A stretch of 64,000 nucleotides of DNA from Paenibacillus sp. FSL K6-3182 (lineage in GTDB: Bacteria > Bacillota > Bacilli > Paenibacillales > Paenibacillaceae), in the NCBI RefSeq assembly GCF_037976325.1, contig NZ_CP150265.1, forward strand, positions 634,001 to 698,000, given 5' to 3'. This document shows, piece after piece, positions 48,881 through 56,201 of this stretch. The translations under genes and the position numbers were made by a program. The first letter of the stretch is position 1; each line of letters opens with the position of its first letter. The notes below the pieces were generated by a model. That model was not told where the DNA came from and did no database searches. It was given only the letters and a program-made list of their open reading frames with translations.

Positions 48881-49633
48881 ATGGCAGTGGATTTGAAGAC
48901 AAAGGAACATATTCGGGGCATTCGTAAAGCTGGCCGTATTGTCGCTGCCTGTCACAAAGCGCTCTCGAAACGGATAGCGCCGGGTGTCACCACGCAGGAG
49001 ATTGACCGGTTTGTTGAACGGTTCATGCTGGATCGAGGGGCAACTCCGGCGCAGAAAGGCTACAAAGGATATCCATTTGCTACGTGTGCCTCCGTTAACG
49101 AGGTTGTTTGCCATGGCTTTCCAGATTCTGAGCCGCTGGAAGCCGGTGATATTGTTACGATTGATATGGTGGCTGAATTGGACGGATGGAAGGCTGATTC
49201 AGCATGGACCTATGCGATTGGCAAGACGAATATAGCCACAGAAAAGCTGCTCCTTGCAGCAGAGCAATCGTTAAAAGATGGAATAAAGCAAGCTGTGCTA
49301 GGCAATCGACTGGGAGACATCGGATACGCGATTCAAAGAAGAGCGGAAAGAGCTGGTTTTGAGGTAGTAACAGCTTTTGTTGGTCATGGCATCGGCAGAA
49401 GTATGCATGAATTTCCTCAGGTGATGCATCATGGCTTGCCTGGTCAGGGGATTTTGCTTGAAGAAGGCATGGTGATAACGATAGAGCCGATTCTTACAGC
49501 AGGAAGAGCCGACGTATATATAGCACAGGATGGGTGGACGGCTCGGACTAGAGATGGGGCATGGGCGGCGCAATTTGAGCATACCGTGGCGATTACGAAG
49601 GAAGGTCCAATCGTGTTGACCCGCTGGGAATAA
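48881..49633 (+). CDS. map: Methionine aminopeptidase, type I
   Basis: Metalloenzyme of 250 residues that removes the initiator Met from new proteins. The pita-bread fold motifs and metal ligands are present: CASVNEVVCHGFPDSEPLE with His, DIVTIDMVAELDGWKADSAW with two Asp, FVGHGIGRSMHEFPQV with His, VITIEPIL with Glu, and AAQFEHTVAIT with Glu. Some Bacillus have a second map outside the ribosomal-protein operon; this locus, away from secY and infA, is likely such a paralogue (inference). ATG 48881 has AAGGAGGT 10 nt upstream, directly after the four-hairpin array, which suggests regulated translation. Confidence 0.94.
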   Translation: MAVDLKTKEHIRGIRKAGRIVAACHKALSKRIAPGVTTQEIDRFVERFMLDRGATPAQKGYKGYPFATCASVNEVVCHGFPDSEPLEAGDIVTIDMVAELDGWKADSAWTYAIGKTNIATEKLLLAAEQSLKDGIKQAVLGNRLGDIGYAIQRRAERAGFEVVTAFVGHGIGRSMHEFPQVMHHGLPGQGILLEEGMVITIEPILTAGRADVYIAQDGWTARTRDGAWAAQFEHTVAITKEGPIVLTRWE

Positions 49634-49662
49634 TGATATTAATTTTAACTAAACATAACCAA

Positions 49663-49706
49663 AAGTCGAGCCTGTGCAGGATCTAACTGCTGCTCGGCTT
49701 TTTTAG
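49663..49706 (+). terminator. Terminator after map
   Basis: AAGTCGAGC at 49663-49671 pairs with GCTCGGCTT at 49692-49700 with one G-U pair; a T run follows. Confidence 0.75.
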
Positions 49707-49831
49707 TTTGCCTATTTTCGTGCGTTGGCTGAATGTTTGCCACTTAAATTCAATGATAATGCCAAAGCAGTCATGAATAAAGAGTTCTTTTCTGTGGAAC
49801 GCGAGCGGAAAGAAGAGTGGGGATAGAAATC

Positions 49832-49903
49832 ATGTCCATCTCCACAATCAACGCACATATTGAACATGTTAATGCTGCTAATTATTTTGAAGTGATCATC
49901 TGA
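49832..49903 (+). CDS. Possible 23-residue peptide ending in a terminator
   Basis: ATG 49832 opens MSISTINAHIEHVNAANYFE and stops at 49901-49903, with GTGGGGA 8-14 nt upstream as a possible ribosome binding site. The stop codon lies just after the first arm of a strong terminator. Either a peptide or a small RNA may be made from this 225-bp unit, which has no other gene. Low confidence. Confidence 0.3.
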   Translation: MSISTINAHIEHVNAANYFEVII

Positions 49904-49929
49904 TTTTTTTTGGATGATCACTTTTTTTG
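49891..49929 (+). terminator. Strong terminator of an orphan plus-strand transcript
   Basis: AGTGATCATC at 49891-49900 pairs perfectly with GATGATCACT at 49913-49922, followed by seven T. The map transcript already ends at 49700, so this points to another plus-strand RNA in between. Confidence 0.8.
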
Positions 49930-49954
49930 TTTACATTTTATAAAAATGGTCAGT

Positions 49955-50113
49955 TTAAGTTAGGTTTTCTAACATGAATGACTTTGTGATCACCATGAAT
50001 ATAACGCATTTAAGTTAGTTTTATTTGGATTGCACAATAATGTGCGCCCAATTTTAGCTAACTTAGCTATTGTTCCTAGGTATTTCGAATGATAATATGT
50101 CATATAACTTAAC
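49955..50113. promoter_or_regulatory. Cluster of TTAAGTTAG-like motifs before the ABC importer
   Basis: TTAAGTTAG occurs at 49955-49963 and 50010-50018, an inverted near copy (CTAACTTAG) at 50058-50066 inside a 15-bp palindrome (50055-50069), and TAACTTAAC at 50105-50113. Such clustering in AT-rich DNA may mark a repressor or activator site for the importer genes, but chance cannot be excluded. No TPP or other riboswitch was recognised. Confidence 0.35.
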
Positions 50114-50164
50114 ATAAAAACCAATATCATCTGACGATTGTTAAGCGGAAAAGGGGGAGACGAT

Positions 50165-50959
50165 GTGAATGATGCGGCAGGGAAAGAAATCGTAGCCTTT
50201 AACCATGTAAGTAAAATATATAATACTGGAACCATCGCGTTAAGTGATGTTCATTTCTCCATAAAAGAGGGAGAGTTTATCAGCTTTCTAGGGCCGTCTG
50301 GTTGTGGAAAGTCTACTGCGCTTCGAATGGTAGCGGGGCTGGAGGAGGCTACCTCTGGTGGTGTGCTGGTAAATGGCAAGGAGCCGAAGCAGCTGATCCG
50401 TGAGTCGAACGATATTGCCTATGTATTCCAAGAAGCTAATTTATTGCCGTGGCGCACTGTGCTGGACAATGTCATTTTACCTCTGGAGCTCAGAGGTGGA
50501 AATATGAAAGAAAATAAAGAAGCGGCCAAACAAGTGCTGGAGATGGTTGGTTTAAAGGACCATTTTAAAGCATATCCAAGGCAGCTTTCTGGGGGCATGA
50601 GAATGCGAGTTTCCATTGCCCGCGCTTTAGCAGCGAAGCCAAAACTCCTGCTCATGGATGAGCCCTTTGCAGCGCTAGATGAAATTACAAGGCAAACCCT
50701 CCAAATGGAGCTGTTTGATATATGGGAACGTGAGAAAATGACTGTTTTGTTCGTGACGCACAATGTGTTTGAAGCGGTTCTGCTATCCTCCAAGATTGCC
50801 GTCATGTCGGCACGTCCTGGAAAATTATCTGCTTTAATTAATGTGCGGCTGCCTTATCCAAGAACGCTTGGCATGCGAACCGAGCGGGATTTCGGTAAAT
50901 ATGTTGAGCTTGCCTCAACTTATTTGGAGCATGGCACTCTTCGGAAGGAGCTGGGTTAA
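50165..50959 (+). CDS. ABC transporter ATP-binding protein (nitrate/sulphonate/HMP type)
   Basis: ATPase subunit of about 264 residues. Walker A is GPSGCGKSTALRMV, the signature LSGGMRMRVSIARALA, Walker B LLLMDEPFAALDE, and the H-loop VTHNVFEAV. It resembles SsuB/TauB/ThiZ ATPases. GTG 50165 lies 5-8 nt after AAGGGGGAG; an upstream in-frame TTG at 50138 is before that site. The stop overlaps the permease start by one base. Likely energises import of the ligand bound by the lipoprotein encoded two genes downstream. Confidence 0.93.
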   Translation: MNDAAGKEIVAFNHVSKIYNTGTIALSDVHFSIKEGEFISFLGPSGCGKSTALRMVAGLEEATSGGVLVNGKEPKQLIRESNDIAYVFQEANLLPWRTVLDNVILPLELRGGNMKENKEAAKQVLEMVGLKDHFKAYPRQLSGGMRMRVSIARALAAKPKLLLMDEPFAALDEITRQTLQMELFDIWEREKMTVLFVTHNVFEAVLLSSKIAVMSARPGKLSALINVRLPYPRTLGMRTERDFGKYVELASTYLEHGTLRKELG

Positions 50960-51822
50960 TGTCGATCTCATCATTCGAAACCTTGCAGCCTAAGCTTGAG
51001 ACGCCCGTTGTTGTGAAGAAAACAAGCCGAAATTTCGGATATACATTCAAACATTATTATCTAGGACCGATTGTGGCCTTTGTTCTTGTCATGGCGCTCT
51101 GGCAGCTCATACCTGCTTGGCTTGGCATGAAACCTTTTATTTTCCCTAAACCGACAGATGTGTTTAAAGCAGCAATCGAGGACTGGTCTATTTTGTGGGA
51201 AGCCGTGCGCATTACTGTTTTGGAGTCGGTAGTAGGCTTTTTGCTTAGCGCGGTGATCGGTATCTTCATCTCCATATTGCTGGCCAGCTCTCTCATTATG
51301 GAGCGAAGCATTTATCCATACGCCATTATTCTTCAGACCATTCCCGTTGTTGCTGTAGCGCCGCTTGTCGTAATCTGGTTTGGCGCCGGCTACAATTCTA
51401 TCGTTGTTATCTCCTTTTTAATCGGATTTTTCCCTGTTGTCTCCAATACATTAATGGGATTAAATTCAGTGGATTCCAATATGGATGAGTTGTTCACGCT
51501 ATACAATTCGTCAAAGTGGCAAAAAATGTGGAAGCTTCGCTTACCTGCTGCAATGCCTTACATCATGGCTGGTTTGAAAATATCGTGTACCCTATCGATT
51601 GTCGGAGTCATTGTAGGGGAGTATGTGGCGGGAATCGGGGGCGGCAAAGGCGGGCTCGGTTACGCCATAACGATAGCTGCTGTACAGATGAAAACACCTT
51701 TTTTATTTGCTTGCGGTATTGCTTCAGCTATTTTAGGCATCAGCTTCTATCTCATCGTCAGCATGATCGCTAAGCGAGTACTGGGCTCATGGCATGAGTC
51801 CGCGATGAAGACAAGAAAATAA
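50959..51822 (+). CDS. ABC transporter permease (SsuC/TauC/ThiX type)
   Basis: Membrane subunit of 287 residues with about six helices after a 35-residue cytoplasmic lead. The EAA-like cytoplasmic loop is LYNSSKWQKMWKLRLPAAMP and the final helices read GISFYLIVSMIAKRVLG. It starts on the last base of the ATPase stop codon (TAATG), showing translational coupling. It should form a homodimeric channel with the ATPase and the NMT1-like lipoprotein. Confidence 0.93.
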   Translation: MSISSFETLQPKLETPVVVKKTSRNFGYTFKHYYLGPIVAFVLVMALWQLIPAWLGMKPFIFPKPTDVFKAAIEDWSILWEAVRITVLESVVGFLLSAVIGIFISILLASSLIMERSIYPYAIILQTIPVVAVAPLVVIWFGAGYNSIVVISFLIGFFPVVSNTLMGLNSVDSNMDELFTLYNSSKWQKMWKLRLPAAMPYIMAGLKISCTLSIVGVIVGEYVAGIGGGKGGLGYAITIAAVQMKTPFLFACGIASAILGISFYLIVSMIAKRVLGSWHESAMKTRK

Positions 51823-51847
51823 ATAGAAAAAGTGGAGGAGAGACAAA

Positions 51848-52903
51848 ATGAAGAAATGGATGAAATTCGGGGGAGTTGCTTTATCGCTAACGATAATGAT
51901 GGTCTTGTTCGCAGCATGTGGAGGGAAGTCTGGAAATAACACACCGGCAAGTACAACAGAGAATTCACAAACTGCAGAAACGGCTGCTACAGAAGCGCCC
52001 AAAGCTCCTGTAGAAACGAAGAAAGCAAAGCTTGTTCTGAACTGGTTCCCGAAGGCACAGCATGGCGGTGTATATGCGGCCAAGGAGCAGGGGATTTTTG
52101 AAAAGCATGGTTTTGATGTTACGCTTGAGCCGGGAGGCCCGCAGGTTTCGGCTGTGCAAATCGTCGCTTCTGGAAAAGCGGAATTCGGTCTTGCTCATGC
52201 GGACCAAATCGTTATCGCCAAAAATCAGGGGATTGATTTGGTTGTCGTAGCAGCGGCGCTTCAAGGCAGTCCGCAAGCGTTCATGTTTCAAGAAAGTGCG
52301 GAGGTAAATAGCTTCGAGGACCTCAATGGCAGAACCGTATTTATTCAGCCGGGCATTACGTATTGGGACTTTTTGAAGAGCAAATATGATTTGAGCGGAG
52401 CAAAAGAAATGACCTACACCGGCCAACATGTCAATTTTCTTGCTGATCCAGAATCGGTCACTCAAGCATTCCTAACTTCAGAGCCGTTCTTCATGGAGAA
52501 GGAAGGCGTAAAAACAAAAACATTGCTTATTTCCGAATCTGGTTATAATCCATACAATGTAGTCTTGTTCGTCACAAAAGAGTATTTGGAGAAAAATAAA
52601 GAGACTGTTGGAAATTTTGTCGCTGCCTTCTCCGAGGGCTGGATGTCCTATAAGGATACTTCTAAGGAAGTGAATGCTGCTATTCATGCAGCTAACCCAA
52701 ATATCGATCTTGATGCGATCGATTTTGAGGATCAAGCTCAGAAGGAATTTGTTTATGGCGGGGATGCTGCTGAGCATGGATTTGGCTATATGACAGAGGA
52801 GCGTTGGTCGACGCTGATCAATCAGCTTGCTGATCTAGGGCTGCTCAAAAATAAGTTCGACGCCAAGGAGATATTCACGACGGAATTTTTGACTGGTAAA
52901 TGA
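51848..52903 (+). CDS. NMT1/THI5-like ABC substrate-binding lipoprotein
   Basis: Extracytoplasmic binding protein of 351 residues. The signal peptide ends in the lipobox LFAAC, so it is anchored at Cys24. The mature domain begins KLVLNWFPKAQHGGVYAAKE, close to pyrimidine-precursor (HMP) binding proteins such as ThiY and to THI5-like proteins, with FGLAHADQIVIAKNQGIDLV following. HMP or a similar small ring compound is the best guess; sulphonates are the alternative. ATG 51848 has GGAGGAG upstream. No thiamine gene or TPP riboswitch is adjacent. Confidence 0.88.
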   Translation: MKKWMKFGGVALSLTIMMVLFAACGGKSGNNTPASTTENSQTAETAATEAPKAPVETKKAKLVLNWFPKAQHGGVYAAKEQGIFEKHGFDVTLEPGGPQVSAVQIVASGKAEFGLAHADQIVIAKNQGIDLVVVAAALQGSPQAFMFQESAEVNSFEDLNGRTVFIQPGITYWDFLKSKYDLSGAKEMTYTGQHVNFLADPESVTQAFLTSEPFFMEKEGVKTKTLLISESGYNPYNVVLFVTKEYLEKNKETVGNFVAAFSEGWMSYKDTSKEVNAAIHAANPNIDLDAIDFEDQAQKEFVYGGDAAEHGFGYMTEERWSTLINQLADLGLLKNKFDAKEIFTTEFLTGK

Positions 52904-52920
52904 TAAGTGGATAGAATTAT

Positions 52921-52965
52921 AAAAAGGGATGCAGACACGTTGCCGTGATCTGTATCCTTTTTTCA
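52921..52965 (+). terminator. Terminator after the ABC operon
   Basis: AAAGGGATGCAGA and TCTGTATCCTTTTT form a stem with one G-T pair around an inner loop, followed by T residues. Confidence 0.7.
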
Positions 52966-53169
52966 TGTGAGAATATAGCTTTTCGATACGAAACTTCTGA
53001 TATTCTGGTAAAGTTTAGTTTAAATAATTTTTTCCGTGCACATGTGGCGCTGTCGGTATTGACTGAAGGATTTTACAGTAATAGGATATAAGAACTGGAA
53101 TAAATGCAATCTGATTATATAGAAAAGTGTTCAATTAACTGCACCAAGTCTTGGTTAGGAGGTCTTGCT

Positions 53170-54045
53170 TTGTCTGTGATACATGAATTTTCACAACACA
53201 TTCCTGAATGGAATAGAGGCAGTCTGCACGCTGACTGTGAGAATTGTTTTGGTTTATGCTGTGTTTCATTGCCGTTCATAGCTTCTATAGACTTTGCAGT
53301 CGATAAAGATGCGGGTCAGCCCTGCAGCAATTTGCAATCGAACTTTCGCTGTGGCATTCATCAAAGTCTTAGGGAGCGGGGATTTAAAGGTTGTACAGTT
53401 TACGATTGTTTTGGAGCTGGACAACAGGTTTCTCAGGTGACCTATGGCGGACAAGATTGGCGGCAGGTACCAGATACCGCGGAGCAAATGTACGAGGTAT
53501 TCCGGGTCATGCGGCAACTCTATGAGCTGCTTTGGTATTTAAACGAGGCACTTGCACTGGAAACGACACAATCGATTCACGATGAACTTAGATTTATGCT
53601 CGAAGAGACAGAACGGTTCACTCGCCTGAACCCAAATTCACTGGTGGAATTGAATGTGACAGCACATCGTTTGGAAATCAACAAGCTGCTTCTTAAAGCA
53701 AGTGAGCTTGTACGCGAGGAAGCCCTTCGCACGAATAAGCAGAGTAACACTCGAGGCCGTAAGAAGAACTACGAAAGAGGCGCCGATCTCATTGGAGCTA
53801 AGCTTAGAGGTGCTGATCTTATCGGAGCAAATTTAAGGGGATCTTATCTGATTGCTGCGGACCTCAGAGATGCTGATCTTAGAGCGGCTGACCTTATCGG
53901 AGCTGATTTTCGAGACGCTGACCTCAGTGGTGCAAACCTCTCAAAAAGTCTCTTTCTCACGCAGTTTCAGCTTAACGCAGCCAAAGGGAATGCAGATACA
54001 AAAATTCCGCCGACGCTTACTCGTCCAGCACACTGGTTAGCATAG
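53170..54045 (+). CDS. Cys-rich (YkgJ-like) domain fused to pentapeptide repeats
   Basis: A 291-residue cytoplasmic protein. Residues about 1-95 carry a Cys cluster, CENCFGLCC, QPCSNLQSNFRCGIHQSL and GFKGCTVYDC, a pattern like YkgJ-type metal-binding domains. A helical linker of about 110 residues follows. Residues about 205-270 are pentapeptide repeats of the A(D/N)LxG type (RGADLIGAKLRGADLIGANL and on), about thirteen units, which would fold as a square beta-helix. TTG 53170 is chosen for AGGAGGT 6 nt upstream; an ATG at 53104 is possible but lacks a good site. Pentapeptide proteins can shield gyrase from quinolones, but nothing here shows that function. Confidence 0.8.
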   Translation: MSVIHEFSQHIPEWNRGSLHADCENCFGLCCVSLPFIASIDFAVDKDAGQPCSNLQSNFRCGIHQSLRERGFKGCTVYDCFGAGQQVSQVTYGGQDWRQVPDTAEQMYEVFRVMRQLYELLWYLNEALALETTQSIHDELRFMLEETERFTRLNPNSLVELNVTAHRLEINKLLLKASELVREEALRTNKQSNTRGRKKNYERGADLIGAKLRGADLIGANLRGSYLIAADLRDADLRAADLIGADFRDADLSGANLSKSLFLTQFQLNAAKGNADTKIPPTLTRPAHWLA

Positions 54046-54130
54046 AAAATGAACGAATAATGTCCAAGTGTGCTATTGCACATTATATTAAAAAGGCCAA
54101 CCAGAAGATTCTGGTTGACCTGATTATACG

Positions 54131-54160
54131 AATGGCTGCCGTTAGGCAGCCATTTTACTT
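54131..54160 (+). terminator. Terminator after the pentapeptide gene
   Basis: AATGGCTGCC at 54131-54140 pairs perfectly with GGCAGCCATT at 54145-54154 around GTTA, followed by a T-rich stretch. A second hairpin (AGGCCAACCAGA / TCTGGTTGACCT) lies just upstream. Confidence 0.75.
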
Positions 54161-54194
54161 TTAATTGGTTTGTTGCCGATGGAACAATTGCCTC

Positions 54195-54292
54195 CGCAAA
54201 CCACAAACCACAAACCACAAACCACAAACCACAAACCACAAACCACAAACCACAAACCGCAAACCACAAACCGCAAACCGCAAACCGCAAAC
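54195..54292. repeat. Heptanucleotide microsatellite, 14 units
   Basis: Fourteen uninterrupted 7-bp units of CACAAAC or CGCAAAC run from 54195 to 54292. The A/G variants are mixed at the right end. Because 7 is not a multiple of 3, all frames cycle through the repeat. ORFs read through it are artefacts. Confidence 0.95.
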
Positions 54293-54297
54293 CACAC

Positions 54298-55145
54298 GAC
54301 ACAATCTGCAAAATGAATGCCACAGAACCAGCCATCATCATTCAAAGATGAACTCTGAATGCTACAAGCGTAACGAACACCAGACACCTTATTGGCGATA
54401 AATCTGACTGTTTTTCAATCTAACGAACTCAGCACCGCTTATTTTGCGATTTTCCACATGTTCGAACGCTATTCTGTGTAAATAACGTGGTTTAAGTTCG
54501 TTAGAAAACAAATTGGTCTCAAAAGTGGAAAATAACGTGGTCTGAGTTCGTTAGCAACGCCGTGCCGCTTGTTTCGCGATTTCCCACATGTTTGAATGTT
54601 AGGACACAATCTGCAAAACGAATGCTTCAGAGTCAACCCTCATCATTCAAAGATGAATTCTAAATTCTACAATCGCGTAACGAACACCAGACACCTTATT
54701 TGCGATAAATTTGCCTGTTTTTCAATCTAACGAACTCAGCGCCGCTTATTTTGCAATTTTCCACATGTTTGAACGCTATTCTGTGTGAATAACGTGACTT
54801 GAGTTCGTTAGAAAAGAAGTGGGTCTTAAAAGTGGCATATAACACCATCTGAGTTCGTTAGCAACGACATGCCGCTTATTTCGCGACTTCCCACATGTTT
54901 GGAAGCATTTTTGTGTAAATAACGTGACTTGAGTTCGTTAGAAAACAAATTGGTCTTAAAAGCCACAAATAACGCCGTCTGAGTTCGTTAGCCACGACGT
55001 GCCGCTTGTTTCGCGACTTCCCACACGTTTGAACGCTATTTTGTGTAAATAACGTGGTCTGAGTTCGTTAGCAAAAATTTGCCGCTTATACCGCGGTGAT
55101 TTTCCACACGTTTGAAGGTAATATTGTGTAAATAACACCATCTGA
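54298..55145. repeat. AACGAACTCAG repeat block with a 305-bp duplication
   Basis: A block starting GACACAATCTGCAAAA at 54298 recurs at 54603 with moderate divergence (period 305 bp). Within and after it, inverted phrases CTAACGAACTCAG and CTGAGTTCGTTAG alternate with AATAACGTGR and CCGCTTRTTTCGCGA about every 60-100 bp until about 55145. No gene fits. With the microsatellite it accounts for the 1.2-kb gap before the methyltransferase. Confidence 0.85.
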
Positions 55146-55243
55146 ACTCGATAGGGTGAAGCCAACGCGATCCAAGCGCCGATTACACCGAAGAATTGAA
55201 ACAATCGGTGATTAAGTCGCATTATAGTTGCAATGTTTCTATG

Positions 55244-55981
55244 TTAGTTGGAAGCTTTTTGCGCTGAGATAATCAGGAACATTGGTCTGCGATTCTCATC
55301 AAACATCAGCGGGTTATTCATCATTTCCTCCGAAGGCATTGGTTCCTTAATAGCTTTTAACTCAAAGCCGGCGCTAATAACGTCATTCATATATGTTGAA
55401 ACGGTGCGATGATATTTAATCACATTATCGGTTAGGAAGGAGGTTTTGCGTAAGCCTTCTGACTGATATTGATCAACTGGCCAGTGCAGACGGTTTCCAT
55501 GGTCATCATAATGCCAATCTTGTTCATCACGGGAAGTGAATATAGGGTGCTCCACTGAAAAAATGAAGGAGCCTCCCGGCTTTAGACAAGCATGTATCTT
55601 TTTGCACAGGGCCTCAAAGGATTCGATATAGTGAAAAGCTAATGAGCTGATAACGATATCAAATTGAGAATCTGAGAATGCGATATCTTCAATTGGCATT
55701 TGTATGTAAGTAATGGCGGCGTCATTCGTTTGTTCCCGAGCTTTTTGCAGCATGTTCTCAGAAATATCAACACCTACGACTGAGCTTGCTTGCTGTTCAC
55801 GAGCATAGAGGCAATGCCAGCCGAAGCCGCAGCCTAAATCAAGCACGCTTTTACCACTTAAGTCTGGCAGTAAGGATTTGAATACATGCCACTCTCCCGC
55901 AGCTTCAAGTCCATGGGTGGAACGAGCCATTTCCTTATATTGTGAGAAGAAAGTTGAATCATCATATTTATTTTGTTTCAT
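55244..55981 (-). CDS. Class I SAM-dependent methyltransferase
   Basis: Cytoplasmic methyltransferase of 245 residues (Methyltransf_11 type). Motif I is VLDLGCGFGWHCLYA, motif II VVGVDISENML, and post-motif regions FDIVISSLAFHYIESFEAL and CLKPGGSFIFSVEHPIF are typical. The substrate is unknown; the C-terminal half resembles methyltransferases acting on small molecules. ATG 55981 has GGGGGT 9 nt upstream. It converges with the repeat block and stands alone. Confidence 0.88.
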   Translation of the reverse strand: MKQNKYDDSTFFSQYKEMARSTHGLEAAGEWHVFKSLLPDLSGKSVLDLGCGFGWHCLYAREQQASSVVGVDISENMLQKAREQTNDAAITYIQMPIEDIAFSDSQFDIVISSLAFHYIESFEALCKKIHACLKPGGSFIFSVEHPIFTSRDEQDWHYDDHGNRLHWPVDQYQSEGLRKTSFLTDNVIKYHRTVSTYMNDVISAGFELKAIKEPMPSEEMMNNPLMFDENRRPMFLIISAQKASN

Positions 55982-56110
55982 TCCATTGTACCCCCATATA
56001 CTAAAATAGCCTTCACCAACATGCTAACTGAACTTTACTCATTTATCAATAAACCTGGCTTTACACTAATGCTCTATGTTAAACACGCATTACTTACCTA
56101 ATATAATAAA

Positions 56111-56151
56111 ATACCCCTTTCTGCTCTACATAAAGCAAATGAAAGGGGTAT
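56111..56151 (-). terminator. Terminator for the AraC/Cache regulator
   Basis: ATACCCCTTT at 56111-56120 and AAAGGGGTAT at 56142-56151 pair perfectly. On the minus strand TTTATTATAT follows. Confidence 0.75.
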
Positions 56152-56201
56152 ATTATAAAGAATCGAACTGCGTTGCGATTATTTGCAGAGAGAAGATAGT
56201 G

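Noticed and set aside
49712..49921. Minus-strand 69-codon ORF containing CVDCGDGHDFYPH
   Set aside because: Its GTG start lies inside a terminator stem, no ribosome binding site precedes it or its internal ATGs, and the region has a clear plus-strand terminator. The Cys motif is intriguing but not enough.
49930..50164. TPP riboswitch before the NMT1-type importer
   Set aside because: The conserved CTGAGA and thi-box core sequences are absent.
54142..54401. ORFs rich in VCGLWFV or NHKPQTT on both strands
   Set aside because: They are translations of the heptanucleotide microsatellite.
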